Assembly: GCA_046049675.1 (NCBI GenBank)
Contig: JBJORA010000111.1
Location: forward strand, 1-60,661
Length of the DNA: 60,661 nucleotides
Reading direction: 5' to 3'
DNA from: CAIXQW01 sp046049675
GTDB lineage: Bacteria; Bacteroidota; Bacteroidia; Chitinophagales; Chitinophagaceae
Shown in pieces: positions 18,135-27,073 of this stretch; the stretch's first letter is position 1; the number at the start of each line of letters is the position of its first letter. The notes beneath the pieces are model-generated. The model did no database searches. It was given only the letters and a program-made list of their open reading frames with translations, and was not told where the DNA came from. A program made the position numbers and the translations under genes.

Positions 18135-18671
18135 ATGCAGGTTACAGTTTCAAGCAAAATCAAGGATTTGGTTATCATTACACCTGAAGTTTTTCACGAC
18201 TTTAGAGGCGAATACGTGGAAACCTTCAATCTAGAGGTATATCAACAGTTCAAAGATTATGATGGGAGCCCAATCCAGTGGGTAGAAGACGATATTAGCA
18301 TGAGTAGACAACATGTCTTGCGAGGTTTACACGGTGATAGCAAAACTTGGAAGTTGATTCAGTGTCTTATGGGCGACTTCTATTATATGGTGGTGGATAT
18401 GCGCAAAGATTCTCCAACTTACTTGAATTGGGAAAGCTTCACGCTCAACGAAAAAAATAGAAAACAAGTTTTGGTGCCAGCCGGTTGTGCTAACGGTCAT
18501 TTGGTAATGAGCGATCGCTGTATTTTCAGCTACAAGCAAAGCCAGTATTATAGCGGCATGCAAAATCAATTTACAGTGCGCTGGAATGATCCTGCGCTAA
18601 AATTATTTTGGCCAATTGATAACCCTATTGTGTCAGAGCGTGATGGCAATGCTGCTAATATTGTACCGTAA
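18135..18671 (+). CDS. RmlC-like nucleotide-sugar 3,5-epimerase
   Basis: The frame is open from 18078, but the ATG at 18135 sits right after a promoter element and gives the family N-terminus. The product is 178 residues, a cupin. Landmarks are the catalytic-His motif VLRGLHGD, LIQCLMGDFYYMVVDMR (a conserved Asp), VLVPAGCANGHLVMS and a late NPIVSERDG. It epimerises 4-keto nucleotide sugars. The heptose operon next door and the Fcl-like reductase downstream suggest a GDP-heptose intermediate rather than dTDP-rhamnose; there is no rmlABD here. Confidence 0.82.
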   Translation: MQVTVSSKIKDLVIITPEVFHDFRGEYVETFNLEVYQQFKDYDGSPIQWVEDDISMSRQHVLRGLHGDSKTWKLIQCLMGDFYYMVVDMRKDSPTYLNWESFTLNEKNRKQVLVPAGCANGHLVMSDRCIFSYKQSQYYSGMQNQFTVRWNDPALKLFWPIDNPIVSERDGNAANIVP

Positions 18672-18688
18672 GCATATTGTAGAAAAAA

Positions 18689-19618
18689 ATGAAGAATGTA
18701 CTCATTACTGGTGCCACAGGTTTTTTAGGCAAACGGCTTACAATTTTCTTGCAAGAACAAGGAGTTGAAGTTACTGCAGTTGGTAGCAAACAAATTGACC
18801 TTACAAGCACCGAGGCGATTAAGCAAATTCCAAATAATAACTATGACCATATTTTTCACTTAGCAGCATGGACGCAGGCTGGTACCTTTTGCGATGTAAG
18901 AAGGGGTGAGCAATGGATAATTAATCAGCAAATCAACACCAATATGTTGGCATGGTGGCAGAAAAATTGTCCAAGTGCTAAAATGATAGCGTTTGGCACA
19001 AGTGTTAGTTACGCCAGCGAACACGACCTTGTAGAAGATAAGTATATGCAAGGCAATCCGTACGATAAGTTTTATGCCTATGCTATGACTAAGCGCATGC
19101 TGCTGGTTGGCTTAGAATGTTTACAAAAGCAATTTGGCATGAACTACTTGTACTTGATTCCTAGCACTATCTACGGGCCAGGTTATCATGTAGACGATAG
19201 GCAAAAGCATTTTATCTACGATTTGATTCAAAAAATCATCCGTGGCAAAATGTATGGCGAGCCGGTTGTGTTGTGGGGAGATGGCGAGCAACGAAGAGAA
19301 TTGATATACATCGATAATTTCATTGATGTGATGCTGGCACTTAATAGTAAAGCAAGTAATGAAATATTTAACCTTGGTGGAGGTATAGACTACAGCATTA
19401 AAGAGTTTGCTAGCATTATATGCGAACTTGTAGGCTATGATTTCAACAATATTCAATACGATACGAATCAATACGTTGGTGCCAAAAGCAAAATTTTAGA
19501 TGTAACTAAATACCGCCAAGTTGTACCTACTTCAGTTGTTGCGATTGAACCATTGCAGCGTGGTATCCAAGCAACGATTGATTGGTTTTACACCGAAAAG
19601 GAACGCTTTTTGATTTAG
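18689..19618 (+). CDS. NAD(P)-dependent nucleotide-sugar reductase/epimerase (Fcl-like SDR)
   Basis: The protein has 309 residues, an extended short-chain dehydrogenase. GATGFLGKRL near the N-terminus binds the nucleotide, FHLAAWTQAG follows, the catalytic Y-x3-K is in FYAYAMTKRM, and RELIYIDNF and FNLGGG come later. The pattern resembles GDP-fucose synthase and the GDP-heptose C4 reductases of Campylobacter. It follows the epimerase by 17 bp and precedes the glycosyltransferase by 1 bp. The exact substrate is inferred. Confidence 0.8.
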   Translation: MKNVLITGATGFLGKRLTIFLQEQGVEVTAVGSKQIDLTSTEAIKQIPNNNYDHIFHLAAWTQAGTFCDVRRGEQWIINQQINTNMLAWWQKNCPSAKMIAFGTSVSYASEHDLVEDKYMQGNPYDKFYAYAMTKRMLLVGLECLQKQFGMNYLYLIPSTIYGPGYHVDDRQKHFIYDLIQKIIRGKMYGEPVVLWGDGEQRRELIYIDNFIDVMLALNSKASNEIFNLGGGIDYSIKEFASIICELVGYDFNNIQYDTNQYVGAKSKILDVTKYRQVVPTSVVAIEPLQRGIQATIDWFYTEKERFLI

Positions 19619-19619
19619 T

Positions 19620-20816
19620 ATGAGCACAAAATCTACACTCGTTATGCTGGACGAGCAGCTTATAAGTATTCAAGGTCATCACTACGAATATATTCGCAGC
19701 ATAAAGCAAATTTATGAAGAACGAGGGCATAAGGTGCTTGTTTACGGTAATGCAGAAGTTGCAGACAATATTGCACAAACAATAAATGCAAAGCCTTGGT
19801 TTAAATTTAATGCGGCGCCGTGGTATAGAACGATACCTGTGCTTGGCGCTATCGCATACCGATTAATTTTTTGGCAGCTCTTGCGTAATCAGTATCGTGC
19901 TGCGATAGCTGATGTGCTCAGCTATGAAAAGAATACTGTGCACTTTTTTGTGCCAAATATCTATTGGTATAATACAAGGCCGATTTTTAAGGCATTTAAA
20001 GATGTATCACACAAAAGTAGTTTTCTTATTCGGTCATCAGTTGTAGAATTATTTGATGTGCCTACAAATTTTAGGGGCTTCGTTAAGCGCATGTACAGCC
20101 GCATAGCAAAGCTAGTTGAAGGCAATGCTAATCTGCAACTCGTAACAGATAGTGATGTTATTAAGGAAGAATGGCAAGCTACGTATGGTAACTCAGTAAG
20201 GACCTTGCCAATTCCGCATGTAGAAGCGATTGTTACGAATGAAATAAAGAACAGCGATAGCGAACGCATAGTTTTTTATGCACCTGGAGTTATGCGCATC
20301 GAAAAAGGTATGCCGTTGATAGTAAGTGCCCTATTGCATATTGATAAGAATTCAAAAAATTTGGCACAACACATCAAGTTTGTAGTGCAAATTTTTGGCG
20401 AACGAGAAAAAGCTTACTTTGACGACTGCAGAACCCAACTTAAAAATTTGCAACACGTAGAGGTAGAGGTACTTGGCAGCTTAAGCAGCGAGGCTTATCA
20501 CGATGCCGTTGCCAATGCAGACATTATTTTAATACCTTATCAGGCTAAGCAAGGATACAAGGCGCGTACAAGCGGTGTGCTATGCGAAGCAATTGGTGCG
20601 TGCAAGCCAGTAATTACAAGTAAGCATACATGGATGCAAGTGGTATGTGAACAATACAACACAGGTCTAGCGGTGCAAGAGGATGTGTTAAGCTTGGTAG
20701 AAGGTATGCAGCAAGTTGCAAATCATTACGACACGTTTAAGCAACAAGCTGTGGTAGCTCAGAAGGCTTTTTTAGATTTTCATAGCAAAGATAATTTTTA
20801 CGCCTTGCTAGACTAG
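19620..20816 (+). CDS. Glycosyltransferase family 4-like protein
   Basis: The protein has 398 residues. The N-terminal half is poorly conserved. The C-terminal half carries a GT4-like donor-binding pattern: VFYAPGVMRIEKGMP, QIFGEREKAY, ADIILIPYQAKQGYK and SGVLCEAIGACKPVI. It probably transfers a sugar during surface-polysaccharide or lipooligosaccharide assembly. The ATG lies one base after the reductase stop, so it belongs to the same operon and may use the sugar made there. Its stop is 3 bp from the convergent MarC gene. Confidence 0.78.
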   Translation: MSTKSTLVMLDEQLISIQGHHYEYIRSIKQIYEERGHKVLVYGNAEVADNIAQTINAKPWFKFNAAPWYRTIPVLGAIAYRLIFWQLLRNQYRAAIADVLSYEKNTVHFFVPNIYWYNTRPIFKAFKDVSHKSSFLIRSSVVELFDVPTNFRGFVKRMYSRIAKLVEGNANLQLVTDSDVIKEEWQATYGNSVRTLPIPHVEAIVTNEIKNSDSERIVFYAPGVMRIEKGMPLIVSALLHIDKNSKNLAQHIKFVVQIFGEREKAYFDDCRTQLKNLQHVEVEVLGSLSSEAYHDAVANADIILIPYQAKQGYKARTSGVLCEAIGACKPVITSKHTWMQVVCEQYNTGLAVQEDVLSLVEGMQQVANHYDTFKQQAVVAQKAFLDFHSKDNFYALLD

Positions 20817-20818
20817 TA

Positions 20819-21400
20819 CTAGTGGCCAATATTTGTTCTAAACATTTTCACTGCTATAGCAATTAGAATTACGCCAAAAAATTTACGAATTACTAGTATG
20901 CCGCCGGGGCCAAGAATGCGCTCCAAAAATTTAATACTCTTCAATGTGGCGTATACAAAAATTAAGTTGATAAGAATGCCAATAAAGATGTTCAGTGGGT
21001 CGTAAATGCTTTTCATGCTCATAACAGTCGTTAAGGTGCCACTGCCAGCAATCAAGGGGAACGCAATAGGTACGACACTGCCTGCCTTTGGATTAGTATC
21101 ACCTTTGAAGAACTCAACACCAAGAACCATTTCTAAAGCAAGGATAAACATCACAATACTACCCGCAATGGCAAAACTGTTAATATCTAAACCAAGTGTA
21201 TCTAATACTTTTTCACCGAAAAGAAAAAATGCTGCTATCAATCCACCGCTTACCAGCGTTGCACGAAGCGCTTTTATTTCCCCCATCTTGTTCTTTAAAG
21301 CTATGAGTACAGGTATACTACCAAGCACATCTATTACGGCAAACAAGGCAAACGTTACCGTAATCACTTCCTTAAAGGTAAAGTGGTCAAGAAACTTCAT
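20819..21400 (-). CDS. MarC family integral membrane protein
   Basis: The protein has 193 residues with six predicted membrane helices. Conserved stretches are FALFAVIDVLGSIPVLIAL at the start, GVEFFKGDTNPKAG, VVPIAFPLIAGSGTLTTV in the middle and ILGPGGILVIRKFFG near the end. The MarC family has no settled function; it was once linked to antibiotic resistance. A single-gene unit whose promoter element nearly touches the start codon. Confidence 0.88.
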   Translation of the reverse strand: MKFLDHFTFKEVITVTFALFAVIDVLGSIPVLIALKNKMGEIKALRATLVSGGLIAAFFLFGEKVLDTLGLDINSFAIAGSIVMFILALEMVLGVEFFKGDTNPKAGSVVPIAFPLIAGSGTLTTVMSMKSIYDPLNIFIGILINLIFVYATLKSIKFLERILGPGGILVIRKFFGVILIAIAVKMFRTNIGH

Positions 21401-21404
21401 GCTG

Positions 21405-21412
21405 CAAAGTTA
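21405..21412 (-). promoter_or_regulatory. Promoter -7 element (TAACTTTG) of the MarC gene
   Basis: The minus strand reads TAACTTTG and ends only 4 nt before the ATG at 21400, predicting a leaderless mRNA if used. Confidence 0.45.
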
Positions 21413-21563
21413 CTAGTAATTTAAGTGAGAAGTGCAGAAATGTAAGTATTGCTATCGCTTCATTTTGCTGCGGTCTTTGTTTAAATGCAATTTGGCAAGC
21501 CCTGCCACATGCACTGACTAAAAATAAATTTCGGCAAAGCTTTTGTACGTATTTTTACCTAGT

Positions 21564-22808
21564 ATGAGTTACCAATATAGTACCGCAGAACGATTGATGC
21601 GTTATGTGCAAGTAGATACACAAGCCGATCCCAATAGCACTTCATTTCCAAGTACAGAAAAGCAAAAAGATCTTGCGCGGATGCTTGCAACCGAATTGCT
21701 TGATTTAGGCGTAAGCGATGCTCATGTAGATGCTCATGGTTATGTGTTCGGCACTGTTTTTAGTAATTCGCCTAAACAGAATATTCCAACAATTTGCTTT
21801 TGTAGTCATATGGATACTGCACCTGATTGCAGTGGTACAGGTGTAAAACCTATCCTGCACGCAAAATGGAATGGTGATGATATCGTTTTGCCTGACGACA
21901 CTACACAAGTTGTAAGTCAGAATGAACACACCTATTTACAACAACGCATCGGCGACGATATTATTACTGCAAGCGGTACCACATTGCTAGGTGCCGACGA
22001 TAAGGCCGGCATTGCCATTATTATGGATTTTGTGCGCTATCTGTATATGAATCCGCAGATTGTTCATGGCGATATACGCATACTATTTACACCTGATGAA
22101 GAAGTTGGTCGTGGTGTAGAGAAGCTTGATATGAAAAAACTAAATGCACAGTTTGGTTATACATTAGATGGCGGCGAACGAGGCAGTTTAGAAGGTGATA
22201 CTTTTAGTGCAGATGGCGTAACTGTTACAATCCATGGTGTAAGTGCGCATCCTGGCTATGCAAAAAATTTACTTGTCAATTCCCTAAAAATTGCAGGCGA
22301 ATTTCTTGCTGCTTTACCGACTAACACATGGAGTCCAGAAACGACAGAGGGCAGAGAAGGATACATTCATCCTATTCAATTTGATGGCATTGCTGAGAAA
22401 ACCACTGTAAAATTTATTGTACGCGATTTTGACACCGCGCAGTTGGCTGTACACGAAGCTAAGCTAAAAGCTGTATTAGATAATGTAATGGCGAAGCATC
22501 CAAAGGCGAGTGCAGAATTTGTGGTTAATGAGCAGTATCGCAATATGAAGGAAGTGCTTGACGCAAATCCGCAAGTAATGCAATATGCTCGGGAAGCTAT
22601 GCAACGAGCAGGTGTCGAATTGCATGAGGGTAGTGTGCGAGGCGGCACAGATGGTAGTAGACTAAGTTTTATGGGTTTGCCTTGTCCCAATATTTTTACT
22701 GGTGAAATGGCAATACATAGCAAGCACGAATACGTTAGCGTACAAGACATGAACAAAGCTGTAGACACATTGATAGAATTAGCACAGATATGGGAGCAAA
22801 AAAGTTAG
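21564..22808 (+). CDS. pepT: Peptidase T (tripeptide aminopeptidase)
   Basis: The ATG at 21564 (MSYQYSTAERLMRYV) is preferred over 21543. The product is 414 residues, an M20B zinc peptidase that removes the N-terminal residue of tripeptides in the cytoplasm. Landmarks are CFCSHMDTAPD, TLLGADDKAGIAI, FTPDEEVGRGVEK (catalytic Glu and metal ligand), DGGERGSLE, and late SVRGGTDGSRLSFMGLP. It overlaps the downstream M1 aminopeptidase gene by 19 bp, so the two are likely co-expressed for peptide breakdown. Confidence 0.94.
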   Translation: MSYQYSTAERLMRYVQVDTQADPNSTSFPSTEKQKDLARMLATELLDLGVSDAHVDAHGYVFGTVFSNSPKQNIPTICFCSHMDTAPDCSGTGVKPILHAKWNGDDIVLPDDTTQVVSQNEHTYLQQRIGDDIITASGTTLLGADDKAGIAIIMDFVRYLYMNPQIVHGDIRILFTPDEEVGRGVEKLDMKKLNAQFGYTLDGGERGSLEGDTFSADGVTVTIHGVSAHPGYAKNLLVNSLKIAGEFLAALPTNTWSPETTEGREGYIHPIQFDGIAEKTTVKFIVRDFDTAQLAVHEAKLKAVLDNVMAKHPKASAEFVVNEQYRNMKEVLDANPQVMQYAREAMQRAGVELHEGSVRGGTDGSRLSFMGLPCPNIFTGEMAIHSKHEYVSVQDMNKAVDTLIELAQIWEQKS

Positions 22809-24664
22809 TTGCACTTGCAGTCGCCGCAAGTTTATTTTTATTAGTTGCTTGCAATAATGGTGCTAAGAAAAATAGCATTGCAATAAACAATCATAGCTAC
22901 AGCAACTTTGACAAAGTGCGCATGAAACATCTTCATTGGATTTGCAATGTAGATTTTCAGAATCAAACACTAAAGGCAACAGCGCGCTGGCATTTTGAAA
23001 ATTTTGGCAAAGCAAGTCAAATGGTATTAGACGTCTACGATCAGCAGATCAGCAAAGTACTAGTAACTGGTAAGGAAGTGCCCTTCAAAGTAGGTGAAAT
23101 TGACAAGACCTTTGGTGCGCCACTCACTTTTGCAATTGGCGCAAACGACACTATTGTTGAAATAGAATATACTACTAGCAAAACTGCTACCGCGCTTCAA
23201 TGGCTGCAGCCACAGCAAACAGCAGGAAAAAAACAACCATACTTGTTTACGCAATGCGAGAGTATTAATACACGTACAATTATTCCGTGTATGGATGCGC
23301 CAAACCAACGAATAACTTACACTGCAGATTTGCAAGTGCCAGCTGGTATGATGGCACTGATGAGTGCTGAAAACCCGCAGCAGCGCAGCGGTGATGGTCG
23401 CTATCATTTTGACATGCCAATTGCAATACCAACTTATTTAATCGCGCTTGCAGTTGGCGATATTTCGTTTAAAGCTATTGATGCTAGAAGTGGGGTTTAT
23501 GCAGAGCCTTCAATACTTGAGAAGGCAGCATATGAGTTTAGCGATATTCCAAAAATGATTGCTGCAGCAGAGCAATTAGCTGGGCCTTACAGATGGGGTA
23601 GATATGATGTGTTGGTGCAGCCGCCTAGTTTTCCGATTGGCGGTATGGAGAATCCTAAGCTTACATTCGTTACACCAACGGTATTAGCTGGCGACAAGAG
23701 TTTAGTAAGTTTAGTTGCGCACGAATTAGCACATAGCTGGAGCGGCAATACGGTTACCAATAGCAATTGGAGCGATTTGTGGCTCAATGAAGGATTTACA
23801 ACGTATTTTGAACGTCGTATCATGGAACGTTTACAGGGCAAAGATTACGCTGATATGCTATGGGAATTAAGCTATCAAGATATGATGGCTGACTTGGCAG
23901 ACCTTGGCGATACGAGTGCTGATACAAGGTTGCAACTTAATTTAGATGGCCGTGATCCAGAAGAGGCTTTTACTAATATTCCTTACGAAAAAGGTGCTCA
24001 CTTTTTGTGGCAAATAGAACGTACTGTTGGTCGTGAGACATTTGACAAAACAATGGTTGCGTATTTTAATAAGTATGCTTTTGTGCCGATGGACACCAAA
24101 ACTTGTTTAAACTTTTTAGATTCAATGCTAAAGCCTTCAAAGCCTAATTGGAAAACTGATGTCAATGTAGATGCGTGGGTTTATAGTCCCGGCGTGCCTG
24201 CAAATTGTCCTCGTCCAAATTTTGTGCGCTTTGCTGTTGCAGATAGTGCTGCTGCGGCATTTAATCGCAATGGCGCCTTGCCAGATAAAAAGATACTTGC
24301 CAAATGGAGCGCACACGAGTACTTAGCATTTTTGCGTAAGCTCGCCAAGCCACAGTCCACTGAAAAGCTAACAGCTTTAGATGCGCATATTGGGTTAACA
24401 AATACAAGCAATAGCGAAATTGCTTTCGAGTGGTTTTTGCAATCTCTTGAAAGTAATTATACACCAGTAAATGCTAAGCTTGAAGCCTTTTTGCTAAGTG
24501 TAGGCAGAAAGAAATTTGTAAAGCCACTGTATACAAAGATGCTAGAGGTCGGCAAAAAGAACAAGCAAGTAGCTGATAAAGCGCGCGATATATTTACGCG
24601 AGCAAAATCTGGTTATCATCCAGAAACAGTAATGGCAGTTGAAAAGGTGATGGAGCAGAAATAA
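22790..24664 (+). CDS. M1 family aminopeptidase lipoprotein (LTA4 hydrolase-like)
   Basis: The protein has 624 residues. A lipoprotein signal is present with lipobox LVAC at about 18-21. The catalytic domain has GGMENPK at about 284 and the zinc motif HELAHSWSGN at about 310, with the third ligand Glu 18 residues on in WLNEGFTTYFE. The C-terminal helical domain resembles leukotriene-A4 hydrolase-type aminopeptidases. It removes N-terminal residues from peptides, probably in the periplasm or at the outer membrane. Its end is 3 bp from the convergent FG-GAP gene. Confidence 0.93.
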   Translation: MGAKKLVALAVAASLFLLVACNNGAKKNSIAINNHSYSNFDKVRMKHLHWICNVDFQNQTLKATARWHFENFGKASQMVLDVYDQQISKVLVTGKEVPFKVGEIDKTFGAPLTFAIGANDTIVEIEYTTSKTATALQWLQPQQTAGKKQPYLFTQCESINTRTIIPCMDAPNQRITYTADLQVPAGMMALMSAENPQQRSGDGRYHFDMPIAIPTYLIALAVGDISFKAIDARSGVYAEPSILEKAAYEFSDIPKMIAAAEQLAGPYRWGRYDVLVQPPSFPIGGMENPKLTFVTPTVLAGDKSLVSLVAHELAHSWSGNTVTNSNWSDLWLNEGFTTYFERRIMERLQGKDYADMLWELSYQDMMADLADLGDTSADTRLQLNLDGRDPEEAFTNIPYEKGAHFLWQIERTVGRETFDKTMVAYFNKYAFVPMDTKTCLNFLDSMLKPSKPNWKTDVNVDAWVYSPGVPANCPRPNFVRFAVADSAAAAFNRNGALPDKKILAKWSAHEYLAFLRKLAKPQSTEKLTALDAHIGLTNTSNSEIAFEWFLQSLESNYTPVNAKLEAFLLSVGRKKFVKPLYTKMLEVGKKNKQVADKARDIFTRAKSGYHPETVMAVEKVMEQK

Positions 24665-24667
24665 GTG

Positions 24668-26992
24668 CTACTGTACTCGCACTATAATTTGACCGCTAGC
24701 TACACCTTGTTTACTTGTAATTTTATAGTGCAAAATGCCTTTGCATTGTTGCGGTAGCGATACGCTGATATTACTGCCTGCATTGTCAGCTTGTTCAAAC
24801 ACCTTTTGCCCAAGTGTATTGTAAAATGCAATGTCAAAATTAGTGGTGATGCTTGTGTTGATATACAAAGTGCCATTGCTACTTGGGTTAGGGTAAACAT
24901 TGCAGTATACTTGTGGAAGCATCGGACGCAAGCTAGTAAGCGTATCTTCGTCAACCGAATCTTGACCATTTGCCACTGGCAAATAAAGCTGCTTGTAATA
25001 CTGCAAGCCTCCCATGTGATTGCCAACTACTAATTCGTAACGACCATCACGATCTATATCTGCTGCTGCAGCTACGGCACGAATTGGCGTTTTGATATAG
25101 CTGTAAACGCTATCTAATTTTAAGTAAGTGCCTAGCACTGGAGAGCGAAGACTATCGTAACGTTCAATTGTGCCATCGCCAGTACCAACAATTAATTGCT
25201 TTCTGTTTACATTGTCAATTCTACCTACATACGGTGCTGCATAACCATAGGCGTAATAATTGCCCCCAGCTTTTACGCCACCTAATGTATCTGTTACAAA
25301 CGCAAAGTTTAATGTACCACCATTGTAAGAGCCTTTGTAAAAATGGAGGGCACCGTAGATATCGCCAATGATTAAGTCTTTGATGCCATCGTAGTCAATG
25401 TCAAAAACACATGGTGCAGCATACTCGCCTAGATTAATATTTTGAAAGCTATCGCTAAGCCAAGCAAAAGTAGCCTGTGCATATTGCGATGTGGCACTAT
25501 TTTGATAGGCGATGATTTTGCCAGTATTCGTACCAATAATCAAATCGCTGATACCATCGCCAGTTACGTCTCCAAAGTGAGGATATGCACCATTAAGTTG
25601 CTTCGCCTTTAAGTTGAGAAAATCGTTAGTTACCAATTGAAATTTACGAACACCCTGTGAACTTATATTTTTATAGTAGGTAATTGTACTACTCAATTTG
25701 CCGCTGTTATTGCTCCAGTCACCCGCGCCTTCACCGCCAACAAATAAATCTTTATAACCATCTTTATCGTAGTCGAAGAAAGTAGGGTAGCTATTAAGGC
25801 CTACATCTACCATGTCTTCAAACAAATACTGACGCGTATTCAATGTATAAGTTGGGCCACTAGTGGTACCAATGTTTTTGTAGAATAAAAGCTCGTTGTT
25901 TGGCGAGTGCTGCGTAGATGTTTGCTCTAGGTGTTGGCTAAACACTAAGTCTCTTTTGCCATCTTGGTCAAGATCAATGGCATGTGGAATTGGCCACATT
26001 GGACAAAGAATGTCGGTGCCTGTGCCTGCATCCCACAAACTGTCTTGTGCAATAAACTGCGTGCCTTGCCATGTCAACTGTTGTACATCACTGTAGCTAA
26101 CGCTTCCACCAAGATAGTCTATATCGTTGTCGCCATCAAGGTCTACCAGCTCAATGCTGTTGCCAGTATGTCGTGTTTGGCGTGTTGGAGTATTTGTATT
26201 AGTTGCATCACGATATTCTGTTGGTTCTGCATCGTACATGCCAGGGTATTGAAAACTATTTGGCGTAAATCCTTTGCAAGATGCATTCAGGCTAAAACTT
26301 CTGTAAAAACCTTGTGTTACTTTACCATAACAGCCACTAGAAGCATTCACAACAAAGCTATCGGTCGGCAAGCTATTTTCTACGCGTAGGTTTTTGTGCA
26401 TAATGAGCGAGGTGCCAAAAATATCCCAGGTAAGTACGTCCAAGTCGCCATCATTATCTGCATCTTGTATGCCAGGTACATCATTTGGCTGGGTGTAAAC
26501 ATTTACTGGACCAAAGTTGCCAGGATACCACACTTCTTTATAAAAGCTAAACTTGAGTTGTGCGCCTTGATAAAAGCCACGATGGATTTGCAATCCAGTC
26601 ATACCGCGGTCAAACAAATCAGGGATATTGTCGTTATTGTAATCGCGCAATAACATAAAGCTTCTAATGGTAGGGAAATTGGCGGCGTATTGAGGGCTAT
26701 AAATATATCTTGCCGTGCCAGTGCCTGAGGTGTTAGCGTTGATAAAGGTGTTTATTCTATTATTCAGCCTATCGTAACTTACGAAGTCCTTTGTGCCGTC
26801 TCCATTAAGATCAGCAATGCTAATCGTGTTGCTATTAAGTCCACCTGTCCAAGGATTAAGCATTGTGTCTGCACCTTTGCTTATGCTACAATGATCATAA
26901 CTTACGCCGTACACCGCACCTTGGTATTGCGCATTTGCACTTAAATTTGGGCAGAGCAACGCTGCAAAGCCCAATATGGCTAATTTATTCAT
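24668..26992 (-). CDS. FG-GAP/VCBS repeat protein with T9SS type A sorting domain
   Basis: The start at 26992 (MNKLAILGFAALL, cleaved after SANAQ) is preferred; 27001 is an alternative. The product is 774 residues. At least nine calcium-binding-type motifs are spread through it, such as DLNGDGTKDF, DADNDGDLDVLTWD, DLDQDGKRDLVFS and DIDYDGIKDLIIGD, typical of integrin-like beta-propeller blades. The last 75 residues are a T9SS type A sorting domain (VYPNPSSNGTLYI, FYNTLGQKVFEQ). It is likely a secreted or surface protein; its ligand is unknown. Confidence 0.9.
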   Translation of the reverse strand: MNKLAILGFAALLCPNLSANAQYQGAVYGVSYDHCSISKGADTMLNPWTGGLNSNTISIADLNGDGTKDFVSYDRLNNRINTFINANTSGTGTARYIYSPQYAANFPTIRSFMLLRDYNNDNIPDLFDRGMTGLQIHRGFYQGAQLKFSFYKEVWYPGNFGPVNVYTQPNDVPGIQDADNDGDLDVLTWDIFGTSLIMHKNLRVENSLPTDSFVVNASSGCYGKVTQGFYRSFSLNASCKGFTPNSFQYPGMYDAEPTEYRDATNTNTPTRQTRHTGNSIELVDLDGDNDIDYLGGSVSYSDVQQLTWQGTQFIAQDSLWDAGTGTDILCPMWPIPHAIDLDQDGKRDLVFSQHLEQTSTQHSPNNELLFYKNIGTTSGPTYTLNTRQYLFEDMVDVGLNSYPTFFDYDKDGYKDLFVGGEGAGDWSNNSGKLSSTITYYKNISSQGVRKFQLVTNDFLNLKAKQLNGAYPHFGDVTGDGISDLIIGTNTGKIIAYQNSATSQYAQATFAWLSDSFQNINLGEYAAPCVFDIDYDGIKDLIIGDIYGALHFYKGSYNGGTLNFAFVTDTLGGVKAGGNYYAYGYAAPYVGRIDNVNRKQLIVGTGDGTIERYDSLRSPVLGTYLKLDSVYSYIKTPIRAVAAAADIDRDGRYELVVGNHMGGLQYYKQLYLPVANGQDSVDEDTLTSLRPMLPQVYCNVYPNPSSNGTLYINTSITTNFDIAFYNTLGQKVFEQADNAGSNISVSLPQQCKGILHYKITSKQGVASGQIIVRVQ

Positions 26993-27006
26993 CCGTAACA
27001 TACTAT

Positions 27007-27014
27007 CAAATATA
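27007..27014 (-). promoter_or_regulatory. Promoter -7 element (TATATTTG) of the FG-GAP gene
   Basis: The minus strand reads TATATTTG, 14 nt before the ATG at 26992 and 5 nt before the one at 27001. A TTG lies 23 nt upstream. Confidence 0.5.
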
Positions 27015-27073
27015 CACTTATTCTTAACTAAAAGACGCAATATTCTTACTAATGGTTAGCCAGATAAGTCTTG

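Noticed and set aside
18135..18671. rmlC of a dTDP-rhamnose operon
   Set aside because: There is no rmlA, rmlB or rmlD nearby, and the neighbours are heptose genes, so the name rmlC would be misleading.
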